Notes under the pieces: model-generated
Told to the model about the DNA's origin: nothing
Seen by the model: only the letters and a program-made list of their open reading frames with translations
The model's database searches: none
In this document: in pieces, positions 25,561 through 34,224 of the stretch
Position numbering within the stretch: position 1 is the first letter of the stretch
Layout: each line of letters begins with the position of its first letter
Made by a program: the position numbers and the translations under genes
Assembly: GCF_947500255.1 (NCBI RefSeq)
Contig: NZ_CANMRL010000006.1
Location: 212,286 to 276,285 of the forward strand
Direction: 5' to 3'
Length of the DNA: 64,000 nt
Origin: an uncultured Psychroserpens sp.
Lineage (GTDB): Bacteria; Bacteroidota; Bacteroidia; Flavobacteriales; Flavobacteriaceae

Positions 25561-26547
25561 TTACAAGCTATCAATATACTCTACGATTAAGTTGATTCCT
25601 CCTTGGTCTAATACAGTTACTCCCATATATGGCATTGTTCCATCCATAATGGATTCCTTAATTTCTTTCTTAATCTCAACAATTCTACCATCCTTAGGTG
25701 AAGTTTCATAACTGAAATCATATCCTCCTTCTGGTTTCCATCCTTTTGGATTATGACAATGTGCACAATTCATCTCTAGGTACGCTTTGGCTCTATCAGA
25801 CAATGAAGCTTCTAAATCATTATAATCAACGATTGTAGATACCGTTTTTACATCAAAGCTATTCAATATACCAAGTGATTGTAGATGCTGTAATTGATTG
25901 ACGACTGAATCCTTTACTACGATAGTATTATTTAAATTTCTCATTTTTGGGCCTAAAGGCGCAACTTTATTCTCTGATAGATGACAAGAAGCACATTCAT
26001 TGTTACTTGGAATGTGGTAATCAATTTTTTGATTTTCTCCAGACGCTGTAACCCAACTTACTTCCATATCTTTTCCTTCTTTTGTTAATACTGCATCGGT
26101 TTGAGAATCATTCCAAACATAAGTTGCTACATTCCACACTTCTTCCTTTTTTATAAATAACCTTGTCTCAATTAATTGATTACCATCATTAGGGCTTCTT
26201 GCATCATTGTAGTAATAGAATGTTTTAACCATAATAGTTCCATTTGGAAATAAAGGAAGTCCGTTTCCATTCATTTTCATTTGCTCGCCTTTTGGTAATT
26301 TAATCAGTCTTTGTTTTTCTGCATAGTTTGAAAACAACACTGATTTCAACTCAAACAGATGGTAATCCTCTGTTGGCAACATATCTTGTTGTTTTCCTTT
26401 ATAAATATTATAGGAAGAAATATATTGCTCAAACTCTAATGTTGTGGCAACATCAATTATTTCTTCCTTCTTTGAGGATAGAGTAGTATATAAAACTATA
26501 GCGATGAACGTAACTAAAGATAATATGATAAAAAACTTTTTTTTCAT
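25561..26547 (-). CDS. Diheme c-type cytochrome (SO2930-like)
   Basis: A 328-residue exported protein with an N-terminal signal/anchor helix (6-22). A region resembling the SO2930 family follows (FPNGTIMVKTFYYYND, WNVATYVWNDSQTDA), and then two haem-binding CxxCH motifs, CASCH at 185-189 and CAHCH at 261-265. The sequence around the first (IPSNNECASCHLSENKVAPLG) is characteristic of that family. It probably transfers electrons in the periplasm. In other bacteria relatives pair with a parallel beta-helix protein, which is absent here. The next gene downstream is the SRPBCC protein. Confidence 0.8.
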   Translation of the reverse strand: MKKKFFIILSLVTFIAIVLYTTLSSKKEEIIDVATTLEFEQYISSYNIYKGKQQDMLPTEDYHLFELKSVLFSNYAEKQRLIKLPKGEQMKMNGNGLPLFPNGTIMVKTFYYYNDARSPNDGNQLIETRLFIKKEEVWNVATYVWNDSQTDAVLTKEGKDMEVSWVTASGENQKIDYHIPSNNECASCHLSENKVAPLGPKMRNLNNTIVVKDSVVNQLQHLQSLGILNSFDVKTVSTIVDYNDLEASLSDRAKAYLEMNCAHCHNPKGWKPEGGYDFSYETSPKDGRIVEIKKEIKESIMDGTMPYMGVTVLDQGGINLIVEYIDSL

Positions 26548-26558
26548 GATAAGTAAGT

Positions 26559-27440
26559 TTATCTATCAAAAATTGCTCTAGTACCTCCAGCACCTATCAT
26601 TGTAAATAAATGTGGTTTTTCACTTGAAAAAGAAAATTTGAAATAATACTTAGTAGATTTATCTGTCTTTTCGATTATCATTTTAACTTGTTCATGGGTA
26701 CCACCTTCTAGCATAATTATGCTAGACTGAGGCATTTCTTTACAAAATCTATCTAAAGCACCCTTGAAAAAATCTCTTCCTCTTTTCTTAACTAATTCTG
26801 GGTCAAAGTGTAAATCAATGAACTCGTCATGTGTCATTTTAGTATTGTCATGGGCATAATCCACAATTGCCACAGCACGTTGCTGATAAACATTATTTGG
26901 TGAAACGGTATCATTTCTAAGAGGTAAAACTTTACCCTCTTTAGGTGGTTCATTCTTTTTGAAGTTTTGAAGATATTCTAAAACCAATCTTGATTTTTCG
27001 CCACCTGCATTGGCATGATGAATTAAGTCTAAACCGTGAGGCCCCTTAGCATCAATTAATTTTGGATATTTAACTAAAAGCTGCTGAATAATACCTAAGT
27101 CACCTAGCATGGCTGCGGAAAACATATTAAATCTTGCGCCATTTGCAATTAAATATTCTGCAATTTCAGTATGCCCTATATGACTAGCTGCACCCAAAGC
27201 TGTTTCAAAATCACCTCCTCCCCAATCATGAGTTGCGTTCAGTAACGAAGGGGTCTTTGACAACATACTTTTAACAGTGCTGAAATCTCCGTGAGCTTTA
27301 GCAACGAATTGATACACTAACTCTTTATCTAATGGGTCTTTTTCTTGTGTGATTTTATTTTTTGAAAAAACTAAGGTTGGCATAAATGCCATAGAAGCTG
27401 TTGTAACTAGCCCTGTTGTCAGAAATTTTTTTCTATCCAT
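26559..27440 (-). CDS. Exported ankyrin-repeat protein
   Basis: A 293-residue protein with a Tat/Sec-like signal (MDRKKFLTTGLVTTASMAF). About three ankyrin repeats follow (DFSTVKSMLSKTPSLLNATH, ETALGAASHIGHTEIAEYLIANGA, GDLGIIQQLLVKYPKLIDAKG). A C-terminal domain from about 190 (DEFIDLHFDPELVKKRGRDFF to LFTMIGAGGTRAIFDR) resembles the small domain that precedes some serine hydrolases in Bacteroidota. It likely mediates protein contacts in the periplasm. It lies 11 bp upstream of the cytochrome gene, so they are probably cotranscribed. Confidence 0.78.
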   Translation of the reverse strand: MDRKKFLTTGLVTTASMAFMPTLVFSKNKITQEKDPLDKELVYQFVAKAHGDFSTVKSMLSKTPSLLNATHDWGGGDFETALGAASHIGHTEIAEYLIANGARFNMFSAAMLGDLGIIQQLLVKYPKLIDAKGPHGLDLIHHANAGGEKSRLVLEYLQNFKKNEPPKEGKVLPLRNDTVSPNNVYQQRAVAIVDYAHDNTKMTHDEFIDLHFDPELVKKRGRDFFKGALDRFCKEMPQSSIIMLEGGTHEQVKMIIEKTDKSTKYYFKFSFSSEKPHLFTMIGAGGTRAIFDR

Positions 27441-27548
27441 GTTTGATTTTTTATATTATTTCAAACAATTTATAATCTTTATTGCCATCGAATAATTAAA
27501 AAATCCTTAATTGAAGTAGAAATACATTTTTATGAAGTAGAAAAAACC

Positions 27549-28862
27549 TTATTGAAGCATTAATTCATCTAACCAATGAATAATTTGAGCAGGTATATCT
27601 TTATTTGGAATTGTAGATCTGTTATTAAACCCTTCTTTAGCTGAAGCTGAATCTCTATAAAAATAAAGATTATGATCTGTTTTAGTAAGTGTGATGAGTT
27701 TAGAATTCGGGTTGCTAGATTTTTCAATAATTCTTTGACTATCTTCTTTATCCATAACCCAATCGTATTCTCCATATAGTGCTAAAATTGGTTGTGAAAC
27801 AGCACTCCACACTTTACCCATATTGGTGTCATTTACTTGCCAATAAAACTCAATTGGTCTACCATATTGCAGGTTACTTTCACTAGGCCAAACTGGTAAT
27901 AGATGAGGTTTTTTTTTCAAAATTTCACTAGGCTTAAGTTTTTCACTAAAACACATTGCATAAAACTCTGAATACAATTTCATTTTTGAATAAACTTCTT
28001 CTGGTTTTTCATTACTGTATTCCATTCTTCTCCGTTCAAAATCCAACAATCTTTCATGCCATGATTTATAATAACCTCCTGCAAATATCAATGCTTTTAA
28101 ATCCTTATTTTCAGAAGCTAATATTGCTGCTATGTTACTTCCCATACTACCTCCAAGAATAATTATGTTTTCTAGATCTATATCATCTCTTAATTTTAGT
28201 TGTTCTAGCGCTTCTCTATGTATATTGACTTCTGTTGTAAAATCAAGTTCACTACAATCTGGCCCTTCACTATCGCCAACACCAAACTTTTCTGTTCTTT
28301 GAACTAAATAACCGCTCTTTGATAGCTCCCAAATTAAATTTGAAAAGCCGTGGTTACTTCCTCTTGATTCAACTGAACTACAGGATAGCCATTGCACAAA
28401 AAGAATAGCAGGTAATTTTTTTGTCGTTCTGGGTGATTTAGGCTTGGTTACAACAGTTCTAATTTTATAACCATAATTAGTAATGAATGATTGATAATCA
28501 ATATCGAGTTCTTTTACTACTTCTTTTTGTTTTGGTTGAAAAGTCAATTCAATAGTTTTTATATACCCATTTCTATTAACTAGAAAGGTATATTTTCTAT
28601 TCGAGCGTAAACCTCTAATTAATTTTAAATATTGGTCGTTAGTAGTAATATTGTTGTTATCAATCTTGATAATAAGGTCATTATCCCTTAGCCCATTTTT
28701 ATACTCAGTACTAGTGGTCGGAACACTTGTTATTAATATACTTGGAGCATTAAATTTCATTTTAGCTTTGACATCAGCTCTTCTTTTCAAATCATCAGTT
28801 TTAGACTGACTGCTGGAAATATTGAATGTTAAAAAGGCAAAAACAAAAATCAAACTTTTCAT
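27549..28862 (-). CDS. Secreted PDZ and alpha/beta hydrolase protein
   Basis: A 437-residue protein with a signal peptide (1-19), a PDZ-like domain at about 35-110 (GLRDNDLIIKIDNNNITTNDQ), and then a serine hydrolase of the S9/acyl-peptidase-like fold. The nucleophile elbow ILGGSMGSN places Ser239. Downstream, GEYDWVMDKEDS supplies the acid and LTKTDHNLYF the histidine, so a full catalytic triad is present. The substrate is unknown. A 3-bp gap separates it from the YciI gene upstream in the same direction. Confidence 0.82.
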   Translation of the reverse strand: MKSLIFVFAFLTFNISSSQSKTDDLKRRADVKAKMKFNAPSILITSVPTTSTEYKNGLRDNDLIIKIDNNNITTNDQYLKLIRGLRSNRKYTFLVNRNGYIKTIELTFQPKQKEVVKELDIDYQSFITNYGYKIRTVVTKPKSPRTTKKLPAILFVQWLSCSSVESRGSNHGFSNLIWELSKSGYLVQRTEKFGVGDSEGPDCSELDFTTEVNIHREALEQLKLRDDIDLENIIILGGSMGSNIAAILASENKDLKALIFAGGYYKSWHERLLDFERRRMEYSNEKPEEVYSKMKLYSEFYAMCFSEKLKPSEILKKKPHLLPVWPSESNLQYGRPIEFYWQVNDTNMGKVWSAVSQPILALYGEYDWVMDKEDSQRIIEKSSNPNSKLITLTKTDHNLYFYRDSASAKEGFNNRSTIPNKDIPAQIIHWLDELMLQ

Positions 28863-28865
28863 AAT

Positions 28866-29255
28866 CTAATCTTTACTGTTTGAGTTTTCTAATGTCAACA
28901 TACCTGTTTGGGTATACCATGTTCGTATTTTATATTTAAATCGCCCAGCTTTTACTGCAGGATCCTCTTGAACCCAGTTTTCGGCTTTTTGTATAGAATT
29001 AGTATTTAAAACAAATAAGCCGCCACCGTCTTTAAATGGACCAGCAAGTAGTAATTTACCTTCAGAGGCTAATTTTCTTATATTTTTCATATGATCCATT
29101 TGAATTTTTTGCAAATCGGTAGATTCGAAACTTTTTTCAGTAGGAATTAACTCAACAAAATGATAAACCACATTTTTTGGTAAATTCTCTGTCTGAGCAA
29201 ACAATTGCGATGCAAAAAGGAAAAATAACATTATTAAAAATTTCTTGTCTTTCAT
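28866..29255 (-). CDS. Secreted YciI-like protein
   Basis: A 129-residue protein with a signal peptide ending FASQLFAQ (about residue 21) and a YciI/muconolactone-isomerase-like ferredoxin fold. The family pattern HMKNIRKLASEGKLLLAGPF, then GGLFVLNTNSIQKAENWVQEDPAVKAG, is clear. YciI proteins are usually cytoplasmic, so export is notable but frequent in Bacteroidota. It is cotranscribed with the PDZ hydrolase. Confidence 0.82.
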   Translation of the reverse strand: MKDKKFLIMLFFLFASQLFAQTENLPKNVVYHFVELIPTEKSFESTDLQKIQMDHMKNIRKLASEGKLLLAGPFKDGGGLFVLNTNSIQKAENWVQEDPAVKAGRFKYKIRTWYTQTGMLTLENSNSKD

Positions 29256-29286
29256 ATCAGTATATTAAATTAAGTTACTCGTTGAA

Positions 29287-29697
29287 TCATATTTTTTTAT
29301 TGGAATAGATAACTTTACACAATACTACAGCACCTATACCCTGCTCCATTAAATGCCATAAGGTATCAACTAAACCATAGACCAATGGGAAATCCCATCT
29401 TCCCCAAAGTATTAAGTACAAAGGCAAGGTAGCTGCCAAACCAAATGTTGCTCCGAAAATGAAACCCCTTATGAATTTTGGATTTTCGTTAAAGTTCTTA
29501 ACTACAATCAATGTCATTATTGCAGATAGAATGAGGTAACCAAGAGCGATAATTGGTAAATTAAAATCTTCTTCTGGTCTTATTATAGTTGGCGAATTAT
29601 TAATATAAAAGTCATTCATTATTATGGCATTCCACAGACCGCCAAGAATAAACATTACTATAAATGATATAAGAAAGGCCAATAAATTTTTCTTCAT
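29287..29697 (-). CDS. Small four-helix membrane protein, unknown
   Basis: A protein of 136 residues from the ATG at 29697 (MKKNLLAFLISFIVMFILGG), with helices at about 4-24, 45-66, 77-100 and 112-130. The motif LGGLWNAIIMNDFY and the later WHLMEQGIGAVVLCKVIY recall small DUF2177-like inner-membrane proteins, but I cannot confirm the family. It is divergent from the histidine kinase gene. Confidence 0.6.
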   Translation of the reverse strand: MKKNLLAFLISFIVMFILGGLWNAIIMNDFYINNSPTIIRPEEDFNLPIIALGYLILSAIMTLIVVKNFNENPKFIRGFIFGATFGLAATLPLYLILWGRWDFPLVYGLVDTLWHLMEQGIGAVVLCKVIYSNKKI

Positions 29698-29853
29698 TTT
29701 CTTTATGATTTTATACTTCAATTAATGAATTTATAAATGATTTTTATCTTTCTTTATTAACCAAAGTAAAACGTTATGGTTTTGAATCTAAAGTTGTAAA
29801 ATTTGAAGTCAGTTGTCAATTACCCCATTTTATTTTTTAATAAATTTGATACA

Positions 29854-30915
29854 ATGGAAAAATTTAAATCTTATTTCAAAAATGAGCGTGCTATACTATT
29901 TTTTGCTTGGCTATTAATTGTTATTTTAACATTAACTCAACGACTAATTGCAGGTGTATTTGATTTTAATCAATTCAATTTAAGTGACATATTAAAGTTC
30001 CCTTTTTCAGTTCTTTTAATTGGTACAATTCTTCTATTTATATGGGTAGTCCCAGGGTTTAAATTCATCATAGCAATAAAAGCCAATTGGAAATATTTGT
30101 TGTTTTTAATCCATAGTCTAGTCTATAGCTTCGCTTATTTATTTTTTGTTATTATTCTCTACGGTACATTAATTGAACAACTAAATGTTAATTGGATAAG
30201 GGGTCAGGTAAAAGATGTTTTTGCAAATGGATTCCATACAATTCTACAGAACTACATTTTTTTAATATCAATTCTTTTTGCGTTTAATTATTTTAAAAGT
30301 AGAGAACAAACCAACCTAGCAAAAAATAAAATTGAGAATGAACTTTTAAAAGTTAAACACAATGCTCTAAAGGCAAAATTACAACCACATTTTTTGTTTA
30401 ACACTTTGAATAGTATTGTAGCTTTGATAGAAGAAAATAAAAATAAAGCACAAAAATCGTTAATCAATTTGAGTGATCTCTTGCGGTATTCAATGGACAT
30501 TAAACCTAAAAAACTGATTTCAATAAATGAGGAAATAGATTTACTCAAAAAATACCTTTCCATAGAAAAGTCAAGGTATGAAGATCAAATAGATGTTGAG
30601 TGGGTTTTTACAGAATTAAAAGGTAAAAATGAAAAATTTGAAGTTCCAGCAATGATATTACAACCAATCGTAGAAAATAGTATTAAACATGGATTTAAGA
30701 ACATAGACTATAAACTTAAACTTGTGATTGAAATTAACTTGATAAATAAATCCGTTAGGATTAAAAATAATGGTCAATCCTTGCTAAAAAAGTTAAGAAC
30801 TAATACCGGTCTTCAGTTGGTTAAGCAGCGTCTAGAATATCATTTTGAAGATAATGCTCAATTTAAAATTTATCAAAAAGATAATTGGGTAATAAATGAT
30901 ATTAATTTTACTTAA
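29854..30915 (+). CDS. Sensor histidine kinase, LytS/YehU type
   Basis: A protein of 353 residues from the ATG at 29854 (a TTG 17 codons upstream is possible). Four membrane helices lie in the first half, followed by a coiled linker and the His_kinase domain with the phosphoacceptor motif LQPHFLFNTLNSIVALIE. An ATPase domain follows with VPAMILQPIVENSIKHGF and the later NTGLQLVKQRLEYHF, in place of the usual GiGL. It signals to the LytTR regulator encoded 3 bp downstream. The input signal is unknown. Confidence 0.92.
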   Translation: MEKFKSYFKNERAILFFAWLLIVILTLTQRLIAGVFDFNQFNLSDILKFPFSVLLIGTILLFIWVVPGFKFIIAIKANWKYLLFLIHSLVYSFAYLFFVIILYGTLIEQLNVNWIRGQVKDVFANGFHTILQNYIFLISILFAFNYFKSREQTNLAKNKIENELLKVKHNALKAKLQPHFLFNTLNSIVALIEENKNKAQKSLINLSDLLRYSMDIKPKKLISINEEIDLLKKYLSIEKSRYEDQIDVEWVFTELKGKNEKFEVPAMILQPIVENSIKHGFKNIDYKLKLVIEINLINKSVRIKNNGQSLLKKLRTNTGLQLVKQRLEYHFEDNAQFKIYQKDNWVINDINFT

Positions 30916-30918
30916 GCT

Positions 30919-31638
30919 ATGGAAAGAATTAAAACAATACTAGTTGAAGATGAAGGTGCTGCTTTAAGAAGACTGCAAAAATTTGCCGTTAAACATCCTT
31001 TGTTAGAAGTTGTTGGCACCGCTGATAGTGGAAAAAAAGCTCTAAAAATCATCAATGATTGTAGTTCAGATCTTATTCTATTGGATATTGAACTTAAAGA
31101 TATGACTGCATTTGAAGTTCTTACTCAATTAAAAAATAAACTCGAAGCTCAAATTATATTCATTACGGCATATAACCAATATGCGGTTGAAGCATTTGAT
31201 ATCGCAGCTACAGATTATCTTTTAAAGCCCTACGATGAAAATCGTTTTAATAAGGCAATAGAAAGAGCCTACCACAATAAAGAAAAAACGAACATTCAAA
31301 GTTTATTAAATGTATTAGTAAATCAAAATTACACTCATAATACTTTCAAATTCGAAATTATAGAAGGTTCTAGTGTTCATTATTTCTTACCAGAAAATAT
31401 TATTTGGATAGAGGCAGATGGATATTATAGTCTTATTCATAAAGTTGATGAGACAAGCGTTCTTGTAAGAAAAACGCTCAAAGAAATTGAACAAATTGTT
31501 TCAAGTAAAGAATTTGTTAGAATAAATAGGTCTTCAATTATTAACACAAGTTACATAGTGAAAGAGACTATCAACATAGCTCAACAATTTGTTTATTTAA
31601 AAGGAAATATTAAGTTAAAAAAATCAAATAAATATTGA
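30919..31638 (+). CDS. LytTR-family response regulator, slightly truncated
   Basis: A 239-residue regulator. The receiver domain has Glu10/Asp11, the phosphoacceptor Asp56 (LILLDIELKD) and KPYDE near residue 105. A LytTR DNA-binding domain runs from about 145 (HYFLPENIIWIEADGYYSLI to FVYLKGNIKLKKSNKY). LytTR domains usually continue some eight residues past this point (..vSr.y...l), so the C-terminus seems clipped. The stop codon falls just where the integrase relic and tRNA-derived scar region begins. It forms a pair with the upstream LytS kinase. Confidence 0.9.
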   Translation: MERIKTILVEDEGAALRRLQKFAVKHPLLEVVGTADSGKKALKIINDCSSDLILLDIELKDMTAFEVLTQLKNKLEAQIIFITAYNQYAVEAFDIAATDYLLKPYDENRFNKAIERAYHNKEKTNIQSLLNVLVNQNYTHNTFKFEIIEGSSVHYFLPENIIWIEADGYYSLIHKVDETSVLVRKTLKEIEQIVSSKEFVRINRSSIINTSYIVKETINIAQQFVYLKGNIKLKKSNKY

Positions 31639-31639
31639 A

Positions 31640-31795
31640 ATACTAAAGCTAACAGGTTCTAAACTTTCTAATGAACCAGATGCGAGAGCATTCCCTATTT
31701 TCTTATTGTGATATTTAATATGGGCTTGAAGGGTTTTACATTTTCATCTTCGCCATTGTAATTAGCTTTTATCAATTGATTGATTTTATGACTGC
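31640..31795 (-). pseudogene. Relic of a tyrosine recombinase/integrase N-terminal part
   Basis: On the minus strand two frames joined by one shift in an A-rich run read GSHKINQLIKANYNGEDENV, then KTLQAHIKYHNKKIGNALAS and GSLESLEP. This resembles the arm and SAM-like core-binding region of Bacteroidota phage-type integrases (E/DEN.ksL...i.yHN.k....la.GTl.ny). No catalytic domain remains. It lies beside tRNA-derived repeats, which supports the reading. Only about 50 residues can be matched by eye. Confidence 0.42.
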
Positions 31796-31931
31796 CCAAA
31801 AACTACAAAAACTCTTAAAATTATTGGTTTTACAAAATTTTTCTCCCTTTACTAGTTTTTAGTGACCACTGTAGGATTGACTCCGTCCTTCCTGACAAAG
31901 CTCCGCTTTGAAAACAAAAAAGCCACAAAAT

Positions 31932-31967
31932 AAAAAAAGCAAGCTATTTTATTTTGCTTGCTTTTTT
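31932..31967. terminator. Bidirectional terminator-like hairpin
   Basis: A perfect 12-bp stem (AAAAAAGCAAGC 31933-31944, GCTTGCTTTTTT 31956-31967) with an 11-nt AT loop, next to the distal tRNA-derived repeat. No intact gene ends directly into it. Confidence 0.65.
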
Positions 31968-31975
31968 GTTTATTC

Positions 31976-31993
31976 GTGACCATGGCAGGATTC
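31976..31993 (-). repeat. Distal attachment-site-like repeat (copy of tRNA-Arg 3' end)
   Basis: GTGACCATGGCAGGATTC is identical to positions 34207-34224, the 3' end of tRNA-Arg (acceptor strand, T arm and one following base). It is in direct orientation, 2.2 kb away, with no other tRNA sequence around it. This is the classical scar of tRNA-targeted site-specific integration. A second, weaker match (GTGACCACTGTAGGATT, 14 of 18 over the same span) lies at about 31862. Confidence 0.7.
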
Positions 31994-32086
31994 TAATTTC
32001 ATGTTTAAATAGCTAATTATTAATTACTTAACATTTTAAATGGGGCAAAAATGAATAACTTATCCATAGTTTTTATTCAAAAAAAT

Positions 32087-32548
32087 CTAATGTTCATCAT
32101 AAATTTCTTTAGCAACTATATAGAATTCACTATCAAGAGCTTCTTCTTCATTTTCTTCAACTTCCTTACCTTCGGATACATCCATAAAATTATCAATCAT
32201 TGACCTATAAATTTTAGTTAGATCATTGGTTCTTTCATCTTTTAAATCTAGCATCATTTCTAACGCATAATAATTTGTATGCAACTTATGAATCATTTCA
32301 ATGAATTCATCAAACTCGGAATCGGGGTTACCTTCTGACTCAAATCCAACAGAGATTGCTTTATTTGACAAAAGCAATGAAGTATTTAGGAATTCAACAA
32401 GCCTTAATCTAAAATCTTCTTTCCACTTTAAATTAGCTGTGAGCCTTATATTTTCTTTCATTCTTCGTAAAGCAAATCTTGCAGTCAAAAAAATCCCAAT
32501 TAAAGCAAACGCTATTTTTGATATTTCAATCCAATGTTTAACTTCCAT
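32087..32548 (-). CDS. Membrane-anchored helical protein of the tRNA-Arg island
   Basis: A 153-residue protein with one N-terminal membrane helix (ISKIAFALIGIFLTARFAL, about 8-26), then a basic juxtamembrane segment (RRMKENIRLTANLKWKEDFR), a helical cytosolic body and an acidic C-terminus (EGKEVEENEEEALDSEF). No family was recognised. It follows the 464-residue gene after 6 bp on the same strand, so the two are cotranscribed. Both lie between the tRNA-Arg and the distal copy of its 3' end, with no other gene in the interval. Function is unknown; a defence or stress module is possible but unproven. Confidence 0.65.
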   Translation of the reverse strand: MEVKHWIEISKIAFALIGIFLTARFALRRMKENIRLTANLKWKEDFRLRLVEFLNTSLLLSNKAISVGFESEGNPDSEFDEFIEMIHKLHTNYYALEMMLDLKDERTNDLTKIYRSMIDNFMDVSEGKEVEENEEEALDSEFYIVAKEIYDEH

Positions 32549-32554
32549 AATCTA

Positions 32555-33949
32555 CTATTTCAAATTATATTTATATCTAAAGGCTCCAACAAACTGAAAG
32601 ATCAAATAAGTAAGAATTATTCTATTCACATTATCAATTACATAAATCAAATTTTTAAAATTCTTTGGTTCATAACAAGTCTCTTTTAATAAAGTAAAAA
32701 ACACTTCGGTTTTATGTACAGGAGAAAATAAATGAGTAAATATACCCCAGTTGTCGAAAAAGACACTTCTGCATTCACCGGATAAAATAATAATCAAAAA
32801 CACTTCAAGTGTTGTAAAAATTAATATCCATAAAAAAGGCCTTCTTAGTGATAATCCAAATTTATTTGACCAATAAGAAAGGAAAAGAGATAAATCAAAA
32901 GAATTGTTATCATAATAGTTTCTTTTTTCAAATGCTTCAAAAAGTTTTTCGTTTTGAGTTTCTTTAGATTTTGAAAATATACTCTTCAGTTCAAGGATAG
33001 AGAATAACACACTACTTGATGCTTTTGAAGAAAATAATGCTTTATAGGACCAAGCAACATTTTCAAAATCAAACTCTATTAGTTTATTACTTCTGAAATC
33101 TATACTTAATTTAGTTTTTCTTACTAACCAACTTACTCTTTCTTTAAAATTTAGGTTTTCGAACTTAGCATTAATATTAACTGTATTTTCAGTAAGCATA
33201 AGCTTACCTCCATCATCTTTAGTTTTGATATTAGAAACAACAAGATAATCAATAGTATTACGATTAAAACTGAAAGAGCTTACTTCAGTTAATCCTTTAA
33301 TAAGGAAAAGACTTCCTTGATTATTATCAATTGAAGATTCTATTAAATTAATATTTTCAATCTCGTAGCTATAACTTTTACAATGAGACAATTTAAGAGC
33401 CCCTATATTTGTATTTATCTTAAGGTTTCCTTCTGAGTTTTTTCCATTATTTTTAATAAGTTCAACTTCATTAAAATAACCTGATTCAAAATACATCCTT
33501 GTAACGCTCAAATTCAAAACCTTAACCAAATCAAAATTACCATTAAAAGTAATTCTATCTACAACAAAGTGACCAGAAGTAATAAAACTAATATTAGTTC
33601 CTGCCTCGTTGACTACATTGATATAAGCGTTGGTTGGATTTCTTAGACTTAGACCTGATAATTCTAATATAAAAGTCGAGTGTTTAAAACCTATATCATT
33701 AAGAAGGTCATCAGTAATATTAAGATTTAAATATCCAATATTACTTGATTCTCTTCTATATCTATGTAATTTCAATCTATACTCATTTTCAGAACCTGCA
33801 TTCTTTAAGGAAATAGATATAGATATCCTCAGCTTTTGATTATGAATATCATGACTTGAGCTTGGTACATCAAATTCTTCTTCGACATAATCTCTAATTT
33901 CTTGCATATTTTCCAAAAGAATATTATGCAAACTGTTTTCATCTGCCAT
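32555..33949 (-). CDS. Large unknown protein with beta-rich body and C-terminal membrane helices (tRNA-Arg island)
   Basis: A 464-residue protein. Residues 1-35 are acidic and helical. Residues 36 to about 300 are a long run of short strands rich in Asn/Ser/Ile/Phe, like a right-handed beta-helix or degenerate pentapeptide-type solenoid. A helical linker (320-365) follows, then the segment FLSYWSNKFGLSLRRPFLWI leading into a membrane helix (371-389). A second helix lies near 440-457 (NRIILTYLIFQFVGAFRYKY). This tail recalls membrane anchors on pentapeptide-repeat-type proteins of Bacteroidota. No enzymatic motif is visible. It is first gene of the two-gene module. Confidence 0.65.
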   Translation of the reverse strand: MADENSLHNILLENMQEIRDYVEEEFDVPSSSHDIHNQKLRISISISLKNAGSENEYRLKLHRYRRESSNIGYLNLNITDDLLNDIGFKHSTFILELSGLSLRNPTNAYINVVNEAGTNISFITSGHFVVDRITFNGNFDLVKVLNLSVTRMYFESGYFNEVELIKNNGKNSEGNLKINTNIGALKLSHCKSYSYEIENINLIESSIDNNQGSLFLIKGLTEVSSFSFNRNTIDYLVVSNIKTKDDGGKLMLTENTVNINAKFENLNFKERVSWLVRKTKLSIDFRSNKLIEFDFENVAWSYKALFSSKASSSVLFSILELKSIFSKSKETQNEKLFEAFEKRNYYDNNSFDLSLFLSYWSNKFGLSLRRPFLWILIFTTLEVFLIIILSGECRSVFFDNWGIFTHLFSPVHKTEVFFTLLKETCYEPKNFKNLIYVIDNVNRIILTYLIFQFVGAFRYKYNLK

Positions 33950-34031
33950 TTCAATAATTTATTTTAAGGATTATGCTTAAAGGGAGAGCAACTAAATATA
34001 TAAAATTCTTTTCAAAACGAATGGTCTAAAG

Positions 34032-34061
34032 TTTGTCCCACTAAAAAAAGAGTGGGACAAA
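34032..34061. terminator. Hairpin upstream of the island operon
   Basis: A perfect 11-bp stem (TTTGTCCCACT 34032-34042, AGTGGGACAAA 34051-34061) with an A-rich 8-nt loop. It sits 82 bp upstream of the 464-residue gene, so it may shield the island operon from tRNA read-through or act in its leader. Confidence 0.55.
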
Positions 34062-34160
34062 AATGACAATAATAACAAAATTCACAATTACAAACAATTG
34101 ATAAACAGCTTTTTAAAAAAATACCATTTGTTACGTTTGAATCCTAGCGCATAAAAGCAG

Positions 34161-34192
34161 AAAGCCCCGAAACACTAGTGTTTCGGGGCTTT
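34161..34192 (-). terminator. Terminator of tRNA-Arg
   Basis: A perfect 32-bp palindrome (arms of AAAGCCCCGAAACACT) followed on the minus strand by a short T-containing run. It lies 15 bp past the 3' end of tRNA-Arg and is the likely transcript end. Confidence 0.75.
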
Positions 34193-34206
34193 ATAGGTTA
34201 AAACCT

Positions 34207-34224
34207 GTGACCATGGCAGGATTC
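34207..34224 (-). repeat. Proximal attachment-site-like repeat in tRNA-Arg 3' end
   Basis: GTGACCATGGCAGGATTC covers the acceptor 3' strand and half of the T arm of tRNA-Arg plus one flanking base. It matches 31976-31993 exactly and in the same orientation. The tRNA stays intact, as expected when an element restores the 3' end on integration. Confidence 0.7.

Noticed and set aside
31976..31993. A second tRNA gene
   Set aside because: Only the 3' end of tRNA-Arg is copied; no anticodon or D arm is present, so it is treated as an attachment-site scar.
32087..33949. Assignment of the island pair to a known anti-phage family
   Set aside because: No ATPase, nuclease, TIR, NADase, reverse transcriptase or other effector motif is visible, so only location supports a defence role.
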